A DNA stretch of 64,000 nucleotides from Panorpa germanica (lineage: Eukaryota > Arthropoda > Insecta > Mecoptera > Panorpidae): assembly GCA_963678705.1 (NCBI GenBank), contig OY783212.1, positions 10,044,001 to 10,108,000 on the forward strand. The letters run 5' to 3'. The notes under the pieces were generated by a model. That model worked only from the letters and a program-made list of their open reading frames with translations. It was not told the origin of the DNA and ran no database searches. The position numbers and the translations under genes are program-made. Position 1 is the first letter of the stretch. The number at the start of each line of letters is the position of its first letter. Below, one piece after another: positions 1 through 13,100 of this stretch.

Positions 1-554
1 ACTATAGAAAATAATTTATTTAGAATTAATTGGAATTAATTATTATTAATTTTCTAAAAGTGATTACAAATATTTTGAACATAAAATGCGCCATCTATTA
101 AGCCGTAGAATATTTATTTTATAGATAGCTGGATAGCGTAGTAACCAGTTACTTTTATTTGTGTATTTATAGTTGCATGCTGATCAGGCGTTGAAATAAG
201 ATTTTTTCGCATTATTTCATATAAGAAAGGTTATTTTATTTAATTTAAATAAAACAATATAAATATTTATATGATAACATTCAACACTGCTTATATGTTT
301 AATTTTGAAATAATTGATTGTTTTTATTGATCATTAATCGTTTACTTTGTTTGAAATTAAATTAAAAATTTCCCCTATAAAAATATGTATATGTAAATAT
401 TGCTCGGATTCTTTTGCTATAAGAACATAAAATTCATTATATTATATAAATAGAATATTTTAAACATACAAAACAATCTCACTTATTCAGATAGTCATGA
501 TAATTCATGAATCTATGAAAATATAACAACCCTTACTGCAGTAGGTTAAAGTCG
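1..554. other. AT-rich flank downstream of the P450 gene
   Basis: No gene is seen here. It should hold the 3'UTR of the minus-strand P450 that ends at 555. An AATAAA-type signal on the minus strand (323-328) is a possible polyadenylation signal, but such hexamers are common by chance in DNA this AT-rich. Confidence 0.4.
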
Positions 555-3500
555 CTAAAAAATGTATTTTCGTTCTACGAGTCGCACAGGAAAGCCATCA
601 ACAGGCTTAGACATTAATTCTAATTTCATTACGATGTTTTCAAATTTCTTATCACATAACACATGATATCTTCGAAGTACGTGGGACATCATAGTGAGCA
701 TTGACATCATTGCATACTTCAATCCTAAGAATAAAGAAGAATCATCAAGCAAAAGTATGACAAATAAAATAACTAAAGTTGAGTTCGACCTAAAACTTAT
801 TGATAATATTTAAAAAAAAAAATTTAGTTACCTATACAATTTCTTGGTCCAGCACTGAAAGGGATGAAACTATATGGATGAAGAGTCTTAACATTTTCAG
901 GTAGAAATCGATCTGGATCAAATTTATTCGGATTTGGAAAGGTGACAGGATCACGATGCAATCCATGAATAAATATTACTGCATTGCCTCCTGCTGGTAT
1001 TATTCCGTCACCTAAAAACAATATTTTACTTAAGTTTTCAATATGATTTTCTTATTTATTCGTTTTCAACATGTCTCTATACACTACAATCGTTCATTCG
1101 ATAATCCACGATATTATCAACCAGCGAAAATTTTATTTAAGGACCTCTCAATTCTAATTTCTGTATCCCAACTACAGTAATGAGCACATAAACGACGAAT
1201 TTAGACTCGCTATCTAAATCTTTTTCTTAATTTATTTGACATGATTCTTTGTTCCAAGTCAACATTATTGATGTGTACAGTGTGCAAAAGTCAGGTGCTT
1301 TGATACTTACTTATTTTAACATCTTCCAAAGCAAGTCTAGAAATAACTGAAACTGGGGGAAATAGCCTCATTGTTTCTTTGATGCACTGTTCCAAATATT
1401 TCATTTCAATTAAGTCTTGAGACTCAGCATCTCGATCTGATTTTCCAAATATTTCGTAAACTTCTTGAAAGCATTTTTCCTGTTGAAATATGTTGCATTA
1501 AATTATCTATTTGTCTAAAATGAGTAACAGATCTTGGTTTATGATTTAGATCTAACCTGTATATCTGGATACATCCCCAAAATCATAAGGAGAAAAGCCG
1601 TGGTAAGTCCTGAGGTGTCAGTACCAGCAAAGAGGAAGGTTGTAATTTCATCTCTAATTTGCACGTCTGTAAATTGTTCTGATTCGTTTTTACCATCCAG
1701 TACGTGGTCTAAAAGTGCCCTCTGCATTGTTGCAAAGGAAGAATCTTTTTCACTGTTGCCATTCTCTAAGATTATTTTCTGTCTATGCAATTTTCTTCTC
1801 TCTTTAATTATCTAGAAATAAAAAGTAACACATATGTAAATTCTGTGTTTAAATAGAAGACTAACCTCAAGGCGCATAAAACAATCTAACTTTAATGGAA
1901 TATACCTTGTCAATAACTTCGTGAACATACGACGTATGGCTGATAGATTCTTTTCCAACTTTTATATTAAAAAATATGGCATCGACATATTGCCACCACG
2001 TGTACATCCGGTCAGCGAATATCGCAAGAGCTCTGCAGAAAATATGTTGGATTAATTTATTTACAGGCAATATTGATGGCGTGCTCAGTAAGAACCATAT
2101 TCCTGAAGTGATTTCATCTGAAGAGGCTCATTAAGAATATCGACTTACCTGTTAAAACGTTCTACAAACGACCAGTCCTCGTGGGCATTAAACTTGTACC
2201 CAATTGATGTGTTCATGATCATGTTCATCGTACAAGCAGTTATGTAAGAAAATAAGTCAATTTCCGGTCCGTTGACAACATTTTTCAAACAGTCAACTAG
2301 TATTTTACTTTTTTCGTTGTAAATTTCAATGAAATCTTTCAACATTTTTGCATTAAAAGCTGGATTTAGAATTTTTCTGTTACGTTTCCATTTTGATACT
2401 GAAATTATATTTAACGGTCGGTTATATTAACGGGTTAAAACGATAGTCATTATAAACACAAGACGTAAATATTATTTGAAAAAAAAACAATGAAAATTTG
2501 AAACGTGAGCTACAAATTATTACATTAGCTCACAATGAATTGCTTACGTGGAGCTGTCCAAATTCCAGATCCGGTAAGGTGTTCCGTAAGAGTATAGATT
2601 TTCGACTTGGCCAGTATTTTGTTTAAGACTATCTACAATACATATATTACATCAAAAAATATTAAAAAATTAATAATTCTTCTTTTTGAAAAAAAAGTCC
2701 ATGAATTTTTAGAACCCCTTATAAAATCCACAAATATCAAGATATTTAATTTTTTTTAACGCAGTTCGTTTTCTTAAATATAAATGAATATAAGAGCATC
2801 AAAAAATATAAAGAAATCAATAATTTTTCTTTTTGAAAAAAAAGTCCATGAATTTTTAGAATCCCTTATAAAATCCAAAATAGTTAAGATATTTTAATTT
2901 TTTTAACACAGTTCATCTTCTTAAACATAAATGGATATAACTGCATTAAAAAAATGTAAGAAATCAATAATTTTTCTTTTTGAAAAAAAAAGGTCCATGA
3001 ATTTTTAGAACCCCTTATAAATTCAAAAATAGTAAGATATTTCAAATTTTTTAACGCAGTTCGTCTTCTTAAATATAAATAGATATAACTGCATCAAAAA
3101 ATATTAAAAAATCAATAATTCTTCTTTTTGAGAAAAAGTCCATGAATTTTAAGAACCCTTATAAAATCCAACATAGTTTAGATATTTCAAATTTTTTAAC
3201 GCAGTTCGTCTTTTAAAAGTTTAGTGGATATAACGGTATCAAAAGTTTTTAAAGATCCTAAATTTTCTCTAGAAAATATGTCCATGAATATAAAAAGGTC
3301 GCATAGAAACCTAAAAAGCATTGATGTTTAAAGTGCAGTTGTATCAAACCATGAAAAACAAATAAACTTTTATTTTTGAAAAAACCTATAAATATAGAAA
3401 AGATTATAAAAAATTATACATATTTAAAATTTTAATTTAACTGTTTATCAATTTAACGTGTAGTGCATATTTCACAAATTTTGCAAATTTTCATCGCTTT

Positions 3501-5150
3501 AGAAGTTTCTCTTTCTATAACAAACGTATAATAGACACCCATTGCCAGGCAATGGAGCGAAGAGCTAGTCTATGTAAAGTTTGAATTTCGTTTTATGGCT
3601 TAATATTTTTGACGTCACGAAGAGAGTAGAATATGATAAGTAATCGAATTAATTTAAAAAAAACTTTATGGGTGTCAACAGCTGCTACCGTTGTAACGAT
3701 TGATTCTATATCTCTTTTACACTTCTCTTGTTTAGCAGCGATGGCAATGGTAGGCAAATAGTAGTGTGAGAGAAGGTAATGACAGCTATTAGGTCATTTT
3801 TTACCGCTTTAATTATGAAAGAATAAAAAATTGAATATTTGACCTTTTGATAGTCAGTTTTATCAATGGAGTTTTATATATATACAGTTAAATAAATGAT
3901 ATTTCTAAATCTTACCTGCACATCATCAGGATGTCTTACGAACACATATAAATCCCAGCACATAAATCCTCGAATAGTTCGTCTACCGTATCCGTAAAAC
4001 TCGTCAAATAATGTTTGTAATCGTTCTGTAATATTTGTTGTTATATTTTATTTAGAATGAAATTGATTTATATATCGAACGTCTAGTTCATTAGATAAAC
4101 ATTTCCGGAAAATTTAAATTTAAATAGAGTATGCACCTAGATGTAAAATTGTACCCTCTATCTGATCTACTGTTCAGAAAACTCGTAAATGCAATTAAAT
4201 TGTGTTACTCGTATTATGCAATAATATGCTCATTAAACGCTGGAATGCTTGTGTGGAATTTGAATACAATATTTTCCTCGTTATCACAAAACTCAATATA
4301 TTCAGAGATGTCTCACTAAGAAACTGAACGATCGATATGTACATACATTAATTATGCAGTTCAAAAACACACCCGTGAAGAATCAAATTTTAAATTTATT
4401 ATAAAGTTTTGCAAGATACGCCTCAAACTATTGTAAAATTGTACATTGCTTTTAAATTATAAAATTTATACTGCATATAACAATAGCGGCCAAAACCAAA
4501 GGTTACTTCGTTGTAGATTAATTGTATAACAAGAGATGTCATTTTAAATTGCGTACCTAAATAATATCTTTGGATTAAAATAAAAATATCACCCTTTTTT
4601 ACGTAAAAATTGTGTTTTTCCATTGATTTAAAAGGATACCTCTTGTTGAAAAACCATATATTTCTATAATTCTAATATTTATGTGGGTTAGTGACCATGC
4701 TGGACACTAAATACCTGTGTGTTCAGATTCAATCCTCGGAGCAGCGCTATAATTTCTGAGTTAAATTGATTATATGTCAAATTAATCATAGAATATTATT
4801 GAGAAGTGTGGCAGCCCACATATATGAGGACGCAAGACACCATATAAACTGACAAAATAGTAGGAAGTTGTCGGTGATAGAACTCAGCATCGGAAATAAA
4901 CCGACGTTAGTTAAATTAAATAAAATAAAATATATATTTAAATGTTTATATTGTAGTGCTCACCTGTTTGGGATCCCAGACATAAAAAGGCATTTCCAAA
5001 TAATGGAACAGTTTTCGGGCCCGGAAATTTATTTCCAAACTCAATTATTCTTCTGCTGTTCCAATATAATAGAAAAATCTGAATGATAAGATAGGATATA
5101 CAAACTGAAGCAACACCTAAGACTATCGGAACCAAATTGAATGAAGTCAT
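555..5150 (-). CDS. Cytochrome P450, CYP4 family, complete nine-exon gene
   Basis: Microsomal haem-thiolate monooxygenase of 510 aa, the usual P450 length. Coding exons in transcript order: 5150-4964, 4025-3916, 2632-2548, 2398-2149, 2032-1906, 1811-1557, 1479-1311, 1011-832, 724-555. Every junction has GT/AG ends and the phases agree throughout, so the gene looks functional. Seen: an N-terminal hydrophobic anchor (about residues 6-30) and the proline hinge FPGP (42-45). The I-helix AGTDTS (315-320) carries the oxygen-activating Asp/Thr pair. The K-helix ETMR (373-376) is the ExxR motif. The haem loop [10 protein letters not shown] has the iron-ligand Cys453. The I-helix form and overall layout fit CYP4, whose members oxidise fatty acids, hydrocarbons, pheromones or xenobiotics at the ER membrane; the substrate cannot be told from sequence. 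The ATG at 5148-5150 opens a typical signal anchor. A degraded copy lies upstream at 8068-9345. The subfamily is not assigned. Confidence 0.92.
2650..3236. repeat. Tandem repeat, about 147-bp unit, four clear copies
   Basis: Inside the P450 intron between exons 2 and 3. Units start near 2650, 2797, 2944 and 3092, giving periods of 147, 147 and 148. A decayed unit starts near 3237 and traces continue to about 3360. Each unit has a CATCAAAAAATAT-like start, a poly-A run followed by GTCCATGAATTTTTAGAA, then AACGCAGTTCGTCTTCTTAAA. The copies differ by scattered substitutions, so the array is not very recent. Confidence 0.85.
4685..4760 (+). repeat. tRNA-derived SINE-like fragment, copy A
   Basis: An A-box-like stretch (GGGTTAGTGACC, 4685-4696) is followed about 35 bases later by a B-box-like GATTCAATCC and then TCGGAGCAGCG. 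A second fragment at 63690-63765 has the same layout and the identical TCGGAGCAGCG. The tRNA spacing and the shared tail suggest a tRNA-headed SINE family. It lies in P450 intron 1. Only two copies were seen, so the family call is tentative. Confidence 0.4.
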
Positions 5151-5229
5151 TTTGTGAAGAAGAACAAAATGCTGATTCTGCAGCTCGAAGGACCGCGATT
5201 AACTACGCTAAAATACAGGTCCTATCTAC

Positions 5230-5237
5230 TTTATATA
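5230..5237 (-). promoter_or_regulatory. Candidate TATA box of the P450 gene
   Basis: On the minus strand this reads TATATAAA, about 80 bases before the P450 start codon. That would place the cap site near 5200 and leave a short 5'UTR. This spacing is usual for insect P450 genes, but the surroundings are AT-rich, so chance cannot be excluded. Confidence 0.45.
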
Positions 5238-5372
5238 GTACTGTTTTTTTAGTTTTGTTTTTTAGGGGCTCAATGTTGCAGTGATGGAACATCTTGTCTT
5301 GCATATGACTAAACAAATTCACAGCGGCTATGATGACGTGTGTAACACAATCATGTACCTTGCCGAATTAGA

Positions 5373-5999
5373 AATGGGCTTGTGTTCTATGTCTTAATTT
5401 CTATAAAAGTGTACTATATATTGATAAAATGGGTTACTAGAACCTCAAATGTTCAATTATTTTTTAATAATTCCTTATATGTTAAGAGATATTAACAATT
5501 AAAAAAGTTATTTTGTCTCTTTAATTATTAAAGGGATTCAACTTTGTACACATTCCAAATGCATGTGACATCATAACCGCTGCCAACCTTACAGCTCATA
5601 AATCTCTGCTATATGTATTTATATATCAAAGTATCAAATATTATTTACAGCTATTTCAAGGAACAATAAAATTCCAATATTATGTCTGCCTTAGCAGGGT
5701 TAAATAAAATAAAAGCTTATTATTCTTTGACTTGACTTGATTACTTCGACTACCAACAGCTACAAAACATTACCACAGAACTGACCTACTCAACAAATAA
5801 CTGACGTTAAAATGCATTTCACGTCATACTAATATGGCGGACCATTTCTAGCGCTAAAACTACAATTCAAATTTTTAATTGCTATATCTCCGTCAACATT
5901 TAGATATTTAATAAAATAGACACGCCAATACACATTTATTACCATCAATTTTAATCAACAATTGAAAAATCGACCACTAAAAAATGAGGACACAAGCCC
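5373..5999. mobile_element. Non-autonomous terminal-inverted-repeat element
   Basis: The ends share the inverted sequence GGGCTTGTGT(T/C)CT, and ATTAGA flanks both sides (5367-5372 and 6000-6005), as expected of a target-site duplication. The inside is AT-rich with no coding capacity. The superfamily is uncertain. Just outside the right end, the stretch with CCCATTAGA...CCTCT occurs twice, about 30 bases apart. Confidence 0.5.
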
Positions 6000-6005
6000 A
6001 TTAGA

Positions 6006-8067
6006 GGCCTCTGTTCTACGAGTAGCAGCCCATTAGACCTCTATTATTGTATTTCTCTTTTAATAAAAGTTTTATTTATTTAATGATATTGTAATAAATA
6101 TTATGTAAAAATATTTTAGTTTTCGGTAAATAAATCATTTTGTTGAACCCATTTTCACGCGGAAAACAAGAAAAATATGTCATTGCCAAATCCCTGTCAT
6201 TTTTGGTTATGACTTACAGCCGTAATACGGTGCCGATCATAGGTCAATACAAAACTGTAAAAAAAGTAGCGCGTAATTTAAATTAATTTCGCAGTAGGCT
6301 ATTCTAGGGCAAGAGAATTGATACGACGAATCTTTCAAATATAGGGCATGGGGATCATCATTTAGCAAAACGATATACTTCTCTTGGACCGACACTGCAA
6401 ATGGATCTTAAAACTAAAACATAAATTGTCCGATATTTTAAATTAATGCGTCATAAATGTCTTACAGAATCAATTTATGCAAGTTTGATGACGAAAAGAA
6501 TGTATACGTAGATACCAATCGTATAATTTCCATAATAATCGTCATCTGATTGACGTCATACCGTCTTGAGATTGAATTCCATCCGTAAGAAAAAAGAAAA
6601 AAATGGTCCAGATATCTAGATTATAAAGTGCGTCATAAGTATAAGGTATTTAGATATAGAGGTACAAAGGCAGCTATATATAACTTTTTCGATTTTAATG
6701 AAACATATTAAAAAAATTAAACCAGCAATCACGAAAAATAAAAAAATATGAAATTTTAATGTTGGGAATAACCTTCACATATGATGTATACTACATAGTC
6801 AGGGCCGTAGCGACACATTCAAATGCGTAGGACCCGAACATTTTTGTGCATCTGTCGTTGCAGTCTGTAGTAAATGTATACAGTAACAATTGCTTTTGGC
6901 AAAATAAATTGTATCCAGTCATAAGTGAAAATCAAAATCAAATTTCAAGCCTATTTCATAGGTACGCCTGACACAAGTTCGCACATCCGTCATGATTTAT
7001 CCGTCTCTGTTTTTGGTTTTTCCCACTCAAGGGTTTCACCCACTTAACGCACTCGATTAGCCCACCTATGGTTTTCAAATAATATTTGTTGGAATCCCCC
7101 ATATACCTAAAATAAATGTATAAATAACCATTCAAACAGTGGCGCTATAGTTTCAGGGGGACGGAAAAGTTGGGGACCCTTTAATTCTAATTGTACCTTC
7201 TCACTACCTTAATACAGCAATGCATTCTTTTTAAACGAGTTTTTATTAACCTAAGTAATTAATCTGAAGTGGTGACAATAACAAACAACAGGGCAGGGCC
7301 ACTGGTCAAGACATTAAAAAATAGTAAAAGAAAACCAAACTGGTGAATCCAAAAATAAATGGAAGTATGTCTGAAAATAAAAATCTGATCTAAAAAGAAA
7401 GAATTGAAATACATTTTATTTTTTATTTATTAATTCTCATAACTCCTTATATTTAAAATAAATATTTTTATTTCTTTATTTTTAACAATTCGAAAATTCA
7501 TAACACGCGGTTGATAAAAAATAAACACTGTAACATCAACTTTTAATTTTATAAAATTTGGAGTTTCAATACTTCTAAAACATAAAACCAAAATTAAAGC
7601 TTATTAAAATAGCACGTGGGTGGGAACAATATTTTAAGTACAATTACACACATTAGGTCTTATATTTGGTGTCATTCAACGTCGCGCTGAGTAAATTTTA
7701 TTGTATTTTTTTATCTAAAAATAGTTGTTAACACTTAAGATATGTTAATTTGCAAAAATATACTTGATTTTAAGCAATCAGTATGAAAATAAAACATACA
7801 AAATAAATAGGTGATAATTAAGATGAAGACAGAACAATAAATAATGATTGATGTAAACAAAAGTATATATGCAAGTATTTATGCAAATTTAGTAGTACAG
7901 TCATTTGACGATGAGACTTGAAATAACAATTCAAAATTTAAAAAACTTCATGAAAACCCACGAGATATTAAACAAAATGATTTGTATAGTACAGTAAATT
8001 TGTCTAAACTCTAAAATTCAATTCATAAATTACAGGAAATATTTTCTTCTTCATTTGACGGGTTAAT
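6006..8067. other. Intergenic, no gene seen
   Basis: AT-rich spacer between the intact P450 and the P450 relic. It contains GC-richer snatches that resemble transposon ends: GGGCCGTAGCGAC near 6800, and a CAGTGGCGC (7137) paired loosely with GGGCCACTG (7303). No coding exon or RNA gene was recognised. Confidence 0.4.
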
Positions 8068-9345
8068 TCAACGATTTTTTAGGTGCACCAAAAATCTTCC
8101 AGCTGGTTTAGATATTCCGTTAAACATTATTTTTATATCCTCAATTTTGACATCGCAGAAAATTTGATAGCTTATTAATATTTGAGACATTAGAACTAAA
8201 AAGGAGAGTCTTGCGTATTTAATACCTGGAAAATAAGAGCAACAAATGAATTTTATTTCTATAAAGTTTAAATGTCTTCGGGAAAGAGCTCTTCGGCTTC
8301 ATAAAAAAATAGTTGCCAATATTCTCTAAAATTACTTGGAAAATAAAGAGTTGCCATATTACCTATACAATTTCTCTGTCCAGAGCTGAAAGGTTTGTAT
8401 GTATTCTCAGGTCTTTTCTTGATATTTTCTGATAAAAATCTATCGGGATCAAACTTCTCAGGGTCTGGATATATGCTACAACAGGATCTCGGTGTATTTC
8501 ATGAATGGCAATTACTACATTTGCACCTGCTGGAATGACGCCATCACCTATATATATATTACGGAATATAATAGTATTTTTAATGAAACATTACTCCAAC
8601 CAAAGTTCTAACTGCACTAATTTTTAAGCAATCACATAAAAATATTAATTTCTTTTTTGCTGTTAATTGTAAAATAATAAATGATACAGAATGCTTCGGA
8701 GAACGATAGTTTATAGATTATTCTATAAACTTTCTTTTTTATTCTAGTTTTCATTTGATTTGGCACAAGATCCAGAGATTGACAATAAACAATAAACTCT
8801 CAATTGACAAGAACTGCAATAACCTATGTATTTAAAACTTCAGAACTTCAAAGTGGTAAACAAAATGTTTTTCTTTTTTGATATTTACTTATTTTTAGAT
8901 CTTCTGTAACTTTCCGACCAATTAAAGATGCAATTGGAAGAATTCCCATCATTTCGTTGTAACATTGTTCAAGATATTGCATTCTCTGTAGATCCTCTAG
9001 TTCAGCATCGCGATCAGAATCTCCAAATATTTCATACAACTCTTGATGACATTTTTCGTACCAATAAACAAAGAGATTAATGGCAATTTAATATACCAAT
9101 AGCAATGATGACCATAAATTCAAATGTCCAAATTGGGGATATTTATAAAACCTATTTTCACACCTGTATTTCCTGATGCATGCCCAATATCATTAACAGG
9201 TAGGAACTCACATGTGCGGTAGTATCTGTTCCGGTGTACACAAGTGTGGAAACTTCATCTCTTATTTCCATATCAGTCCATTCGTATTCTCCTTCTAACA
9301 AAATATCCATATATCCTTTTTCTGTGTTTTTGAAATCGCTTGCAA
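8068..9345 (-). pseudogene. 5'-truncated CYP4 P450 pseudogene
   Basis: Four exon equivalents of the intact P450's exons 6-9 are present in order: about 9345-9164, 9057-8889, 8547-8363 and 8225-8068. Each is clearly homologous (for example EIFGDSDRDAE against [11 protein letters not shown]). Exons 1-5 were not found upstream. Signs of death: the third exon is shifted out of frame between the IHRDPV stretch and [11 protein letters not shown]; the base pair before the second exon is AC instead of the AG acceptor; and the K-helix ETMR reads EMMG, losing the invariant Arg. The I-helix reads TGTDTT rather than AGTDTS. The haem loop [10 protein letters not shown] and the last exon (ending in TGA at 8068-8070) are still good. 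It is best read as a partial tandem duplicate of the neighbour that has since decayed. Confidence 0.88.
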
Positions 9346-9429
9346 ACGATTTGCATAAATATTAATGATGATAAACTAAGGTAGATGAATATGAATGTTA
9401 AAGATATACGCAGGAATTTTTAAATTCAA

Positions 9430-9592
9430 AAAGTCGTGTATAAGGAAACGGGCGTTCAAGTAGGTATTCTAAAGCGCGAAGCGCGGGATTCAAATACATA
9501 TGTAGAAATGACTTTTTCTACTTGGGTTGTTGCGTAAGGGTGCGAGACCCCGGGCAGTTGCCCTGCTTGCCACCCCTTAAAGGCTGCCACTG
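9430..9592 (-). mobile_element. hAT-like transposon end (partial)
   Basis: Read on the minus strand from 9592, it starts CAGTGGCAGCC and continues into a GC-rich stretch with GGCAACTGCCCGGGG, a form common at the ends of insect hAT-type non-autonomous elements. No matching opposite terminus was found. It sits about 85 bases from the point where the P450 relic stops being recognisable. Confidence 0.4.
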
Positions 9593-10170
9593 ATTGTATG
9601 TAATAATCATCATAAAAAATAATAATTAAGCAAAGGTGTTGCATATAATTGTTTAAGACATCTATATTTATAATTTGAAATTATACCCTATAAAGAAGTG
9701 TGAGTCCATGATATTTCATCAATTTAAATTGATTTCTTTAATTTATTATAATTATAAAATTATAATTAAATAATACAAAGGTATTAAAACGTATTACACT
9801 CTTTAAATGATTCTAAAAATAACCTTTATTTTAATTTGTTTCTCCTCTTATTATAGTTATTTCAAGTTATATAACAATAATACAACAGGTGGCAGCACAT
9901 ATAAAAACAAAAGCAAAATGTCTGTAATTTGACATATGATGTCAGTAATCAATTAATATAAAATGTTTGTTATAATATTTATTAAACTTGGTGTTTGAAT
10001 TTCTTAAAGATATTTCCTGATGTGGGATAGTATTTAATATATCAGATATGTTGTCAATAAGTAAATGATATTTCAAACCTATAGTGGTACTACTATTAAA
10101 TTCTTGTGCTGTGAAAATGATAGGTTTATTTCATGAAGAAAACTTGTAATTGGAAAAACATCTATTAAAA
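9593..10170. promoter_or_regulatory. Upstream region of UBE3B
   Basis: Very AT-rich and without coding exons. By position it must hold the UBE3B promoter and 5'UTR. I see no convincing TATA box or initiator, which is ordinary for a housekeeping gene. Confidence 0.35.
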
Positions 10171-13100
10171 ATGTTTAATAAGACAGACACCGCTAAAGGC
10201 AGTTTTCTAGAGCAAACAAAAGCTGCTAGAGAAGAACGAGCAAATGAAAAGAAAAGAGAAAATGCTATAATTGTCGTACAAAGTTGTGTAAGAGGATGGT
10301 TAGCAAGACTCAAGTACACCAGACAAATTCTGTTGGTTTTTATTTGATTTATTATTATATACATACTAAATAATCAACGTATCTTAATATTTGTATAAAA
10401 TACTCTTGTTTCAGTGAAGATTTTGATAATGCATTTCCAGAACCTTCAAGCCAGGAGAATAGACCTGAATATAAACAAGATTTGAAACCATCTATATACG
10501 TTTATCATATCGCAAGCAGGTAAAAAGCATTCAATAAACTTATTTAGTATTCAAATAATAATAAAATCATTTGATTTCGTTCAATATTTCAGATTTGTTA
10601 CCATATGGCAGTGCCAAAGAGACCGTGTCCGATTAGAAAAATTATGCCGATATTTAGTGTTTTCTTTAGAAAATGAATCGCCAAAATATAGTTATGTCGG
10701 AGTTGCTCTCAATAAAGATTTAAGGTAGTAATTTGTATTTGGTACCATAATATTTGATGTTTGTTTAGTTAATCTCATTCTTCATGTGAACACTTATTTA
10801 AAATGTTGGTTATGCGTTCATTAAGAAATTATGTACAATTTTTGTAATTTGTAATGATATTTAGTTTAAGTTGGATACGCCACATAAAGAGCTTGCTCTT
10901 AAAGTGTTGTTTAACATTAGAATCACTTCGACCAGAAGCCCAATCGGATAGTCTTTGTCTTGCGGTTCTCTTACATACATTAGTAGCTTACACAGGTACA
11001 AGCACCTGGACAGTATTAAAATGTAAAGGATTGGAAGTCCTTAAGCCAGGAATGTCACAGCTTTGTCATAACGTTACAGGATTTTTAGTACAAAAGGGTT
11101 TTTACATAACTGTAAAGGTTCGTAGTAAATTATCTATGTTTATAAAAATGCATATTTGATCAATATTAATTGAACTCATTTGTAAATAGTGTCTTTTGAT
11201 ACGAGGGTTATGCCGACCTAGGATAGCTCTTAAAGCAGTATCATTGAATGCAATAGTTACATTATCGCTGAGACCACTACTTTACGCAGGATTTACAGAA
11301 AACTTAATGACAATGTTTGTTATACATTTATTGTCTGTACCAGGACTTGTTCTCCATTTAACACATATCGCGCCAGAAGTATGTATAATACATGGATTTT
11401 GTTTTAAATATAATAAGTTAAACTAAGTTTTATAAATACATTTGCAGAGCGTTGCCACACTACAGTCTCATAATATTTTAGACCAGTGTCTTCAATTATT
11501 AGGCAGTGAACAAAGCTTAAGAATTATTTTTCACACACTTGAAGGAAGTCATGCACTGTGCTTATTAGCAAACCTTGTACATCTATTTCATTTACAAGAA
11601 GAAAATAGCGATACTGCCTATCCAATATTTTCAGTAAGTTTAACAAAATTATTAGTCTAAATATTTCCCGTTATATTTTTATAAATTATTTTTAGATGGT
11701 GGTTACGCGGTTATTTGAAACAATACAACATTACGTTGTAACAAAGCAATCTAATTTGACACACTGGCATCCCATGCTAGGATGGTTTAGCCAGACACCA
11801 GATCCAAGTTTAAATGAATCCATTGGAGTTGTTAAAAAGCAAATTCACTTATTATGGTCACAGTCTACCGTTAAAATACTTCTAGGTGAACCTATAATAA
11901 TAATTTCTAAAAATTTTATTATAACTATAACTCAATGATCCATTCTATTTTAGGAACCTTATTGTCAACACTTTCAGAAGGTGTTGAAACAACAGAACCA
12001 CAAGTTTCAACCAGTTTACTTAGGAGAGCCATGGAAAGTCGTTCAAACAGAGCAAATACAAATAAATTTATTAGAAAACTGGGATCACCAGAGGTTCATA
12101 AAGTTGCGACTGTATGTTCAATGTATCATACAGCACTTTGTACATTAACTCAACTTCGATTGGATATATTGACTGGTCAGACATAATAACACATGATCGT
12201 ATTATATATGTACTTGTTATGCAACATTTTTCTTAATGTACAATTTACATATTGTAGGTTTGTGTTATAACGATACAGTACTATATGGACTATGGCTTTT
12301 AATACATTCGTTAGGACCACAATGTGGAATAAAAGCATATTTGGATATTCTAGTAGTTTGCCCAAAAATTACTGCTCCAGAATTACATTTACTCATATTA
12401 TTCTGCGATTGTATGACTCATTATGTCATGTACGTACTTATTATATGTATTCAACTAACGTTAAAACAAATTTAATAACATAAATTTAACACATATTTTT
12501 AATAGAATTTTAGACGATCTGGAAATGTACGAACAGCAAACCCCATTCAAATTGTCGGATTTTGTTGCAATGTCCAATTTTCTGAATATGTTTTTATATA
12601 AGGCCATAATGGGTAATCTGTTCGGTAAGTAAAATAGAAATATACATTAATCATCAATTATAAAGTATTTAATAATTCTATTTTTAACACAGATCTAAAA
12701 AATTTGAATGCAAATTCATTGTTTGTGTCTGCACATACTTTGCTGTTAGCTTTATATAGAAGAGATTGCAGAAGAGCTTTTGCTCCTACTGGACATTGGC
12801 TTGCCAAAGACATTAGACCTTCTGCATTTATGGCTGATTTAGAAAAAGGAAAGAAAACGACTCAGGTATGTTTTGAATATATAATTTTGTGTTATGTTCT
12901 AATACTTATTTTAACTAAGGCATTTTTCTAGATTCTTTTGCAAAAAATGCCTCACGTAATACCACATGAGGATAGAGTACAGCTTTTCAGAAGATATGTA
13001 TCTAATGAAAAAGCAGTATTGGGTAGGTCACTCAATTATAGAAAAAATATATAATTTTTATAAATATATATTTTTTAACTATTTTAGGATTAACTGAGTC

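Noticed and set aside
7137-7303. Small element between CAGTGGCGC and GGGCCACTG
   Set aside because: The inverted match is limited to about seven bases, and the flanking sequences are not duplicated.
10150-10170. Upstream start of UBE3B at 10150
   Set aside because: The codon there is TTG. The first ATG, at 10171, matches the family N-terminus.
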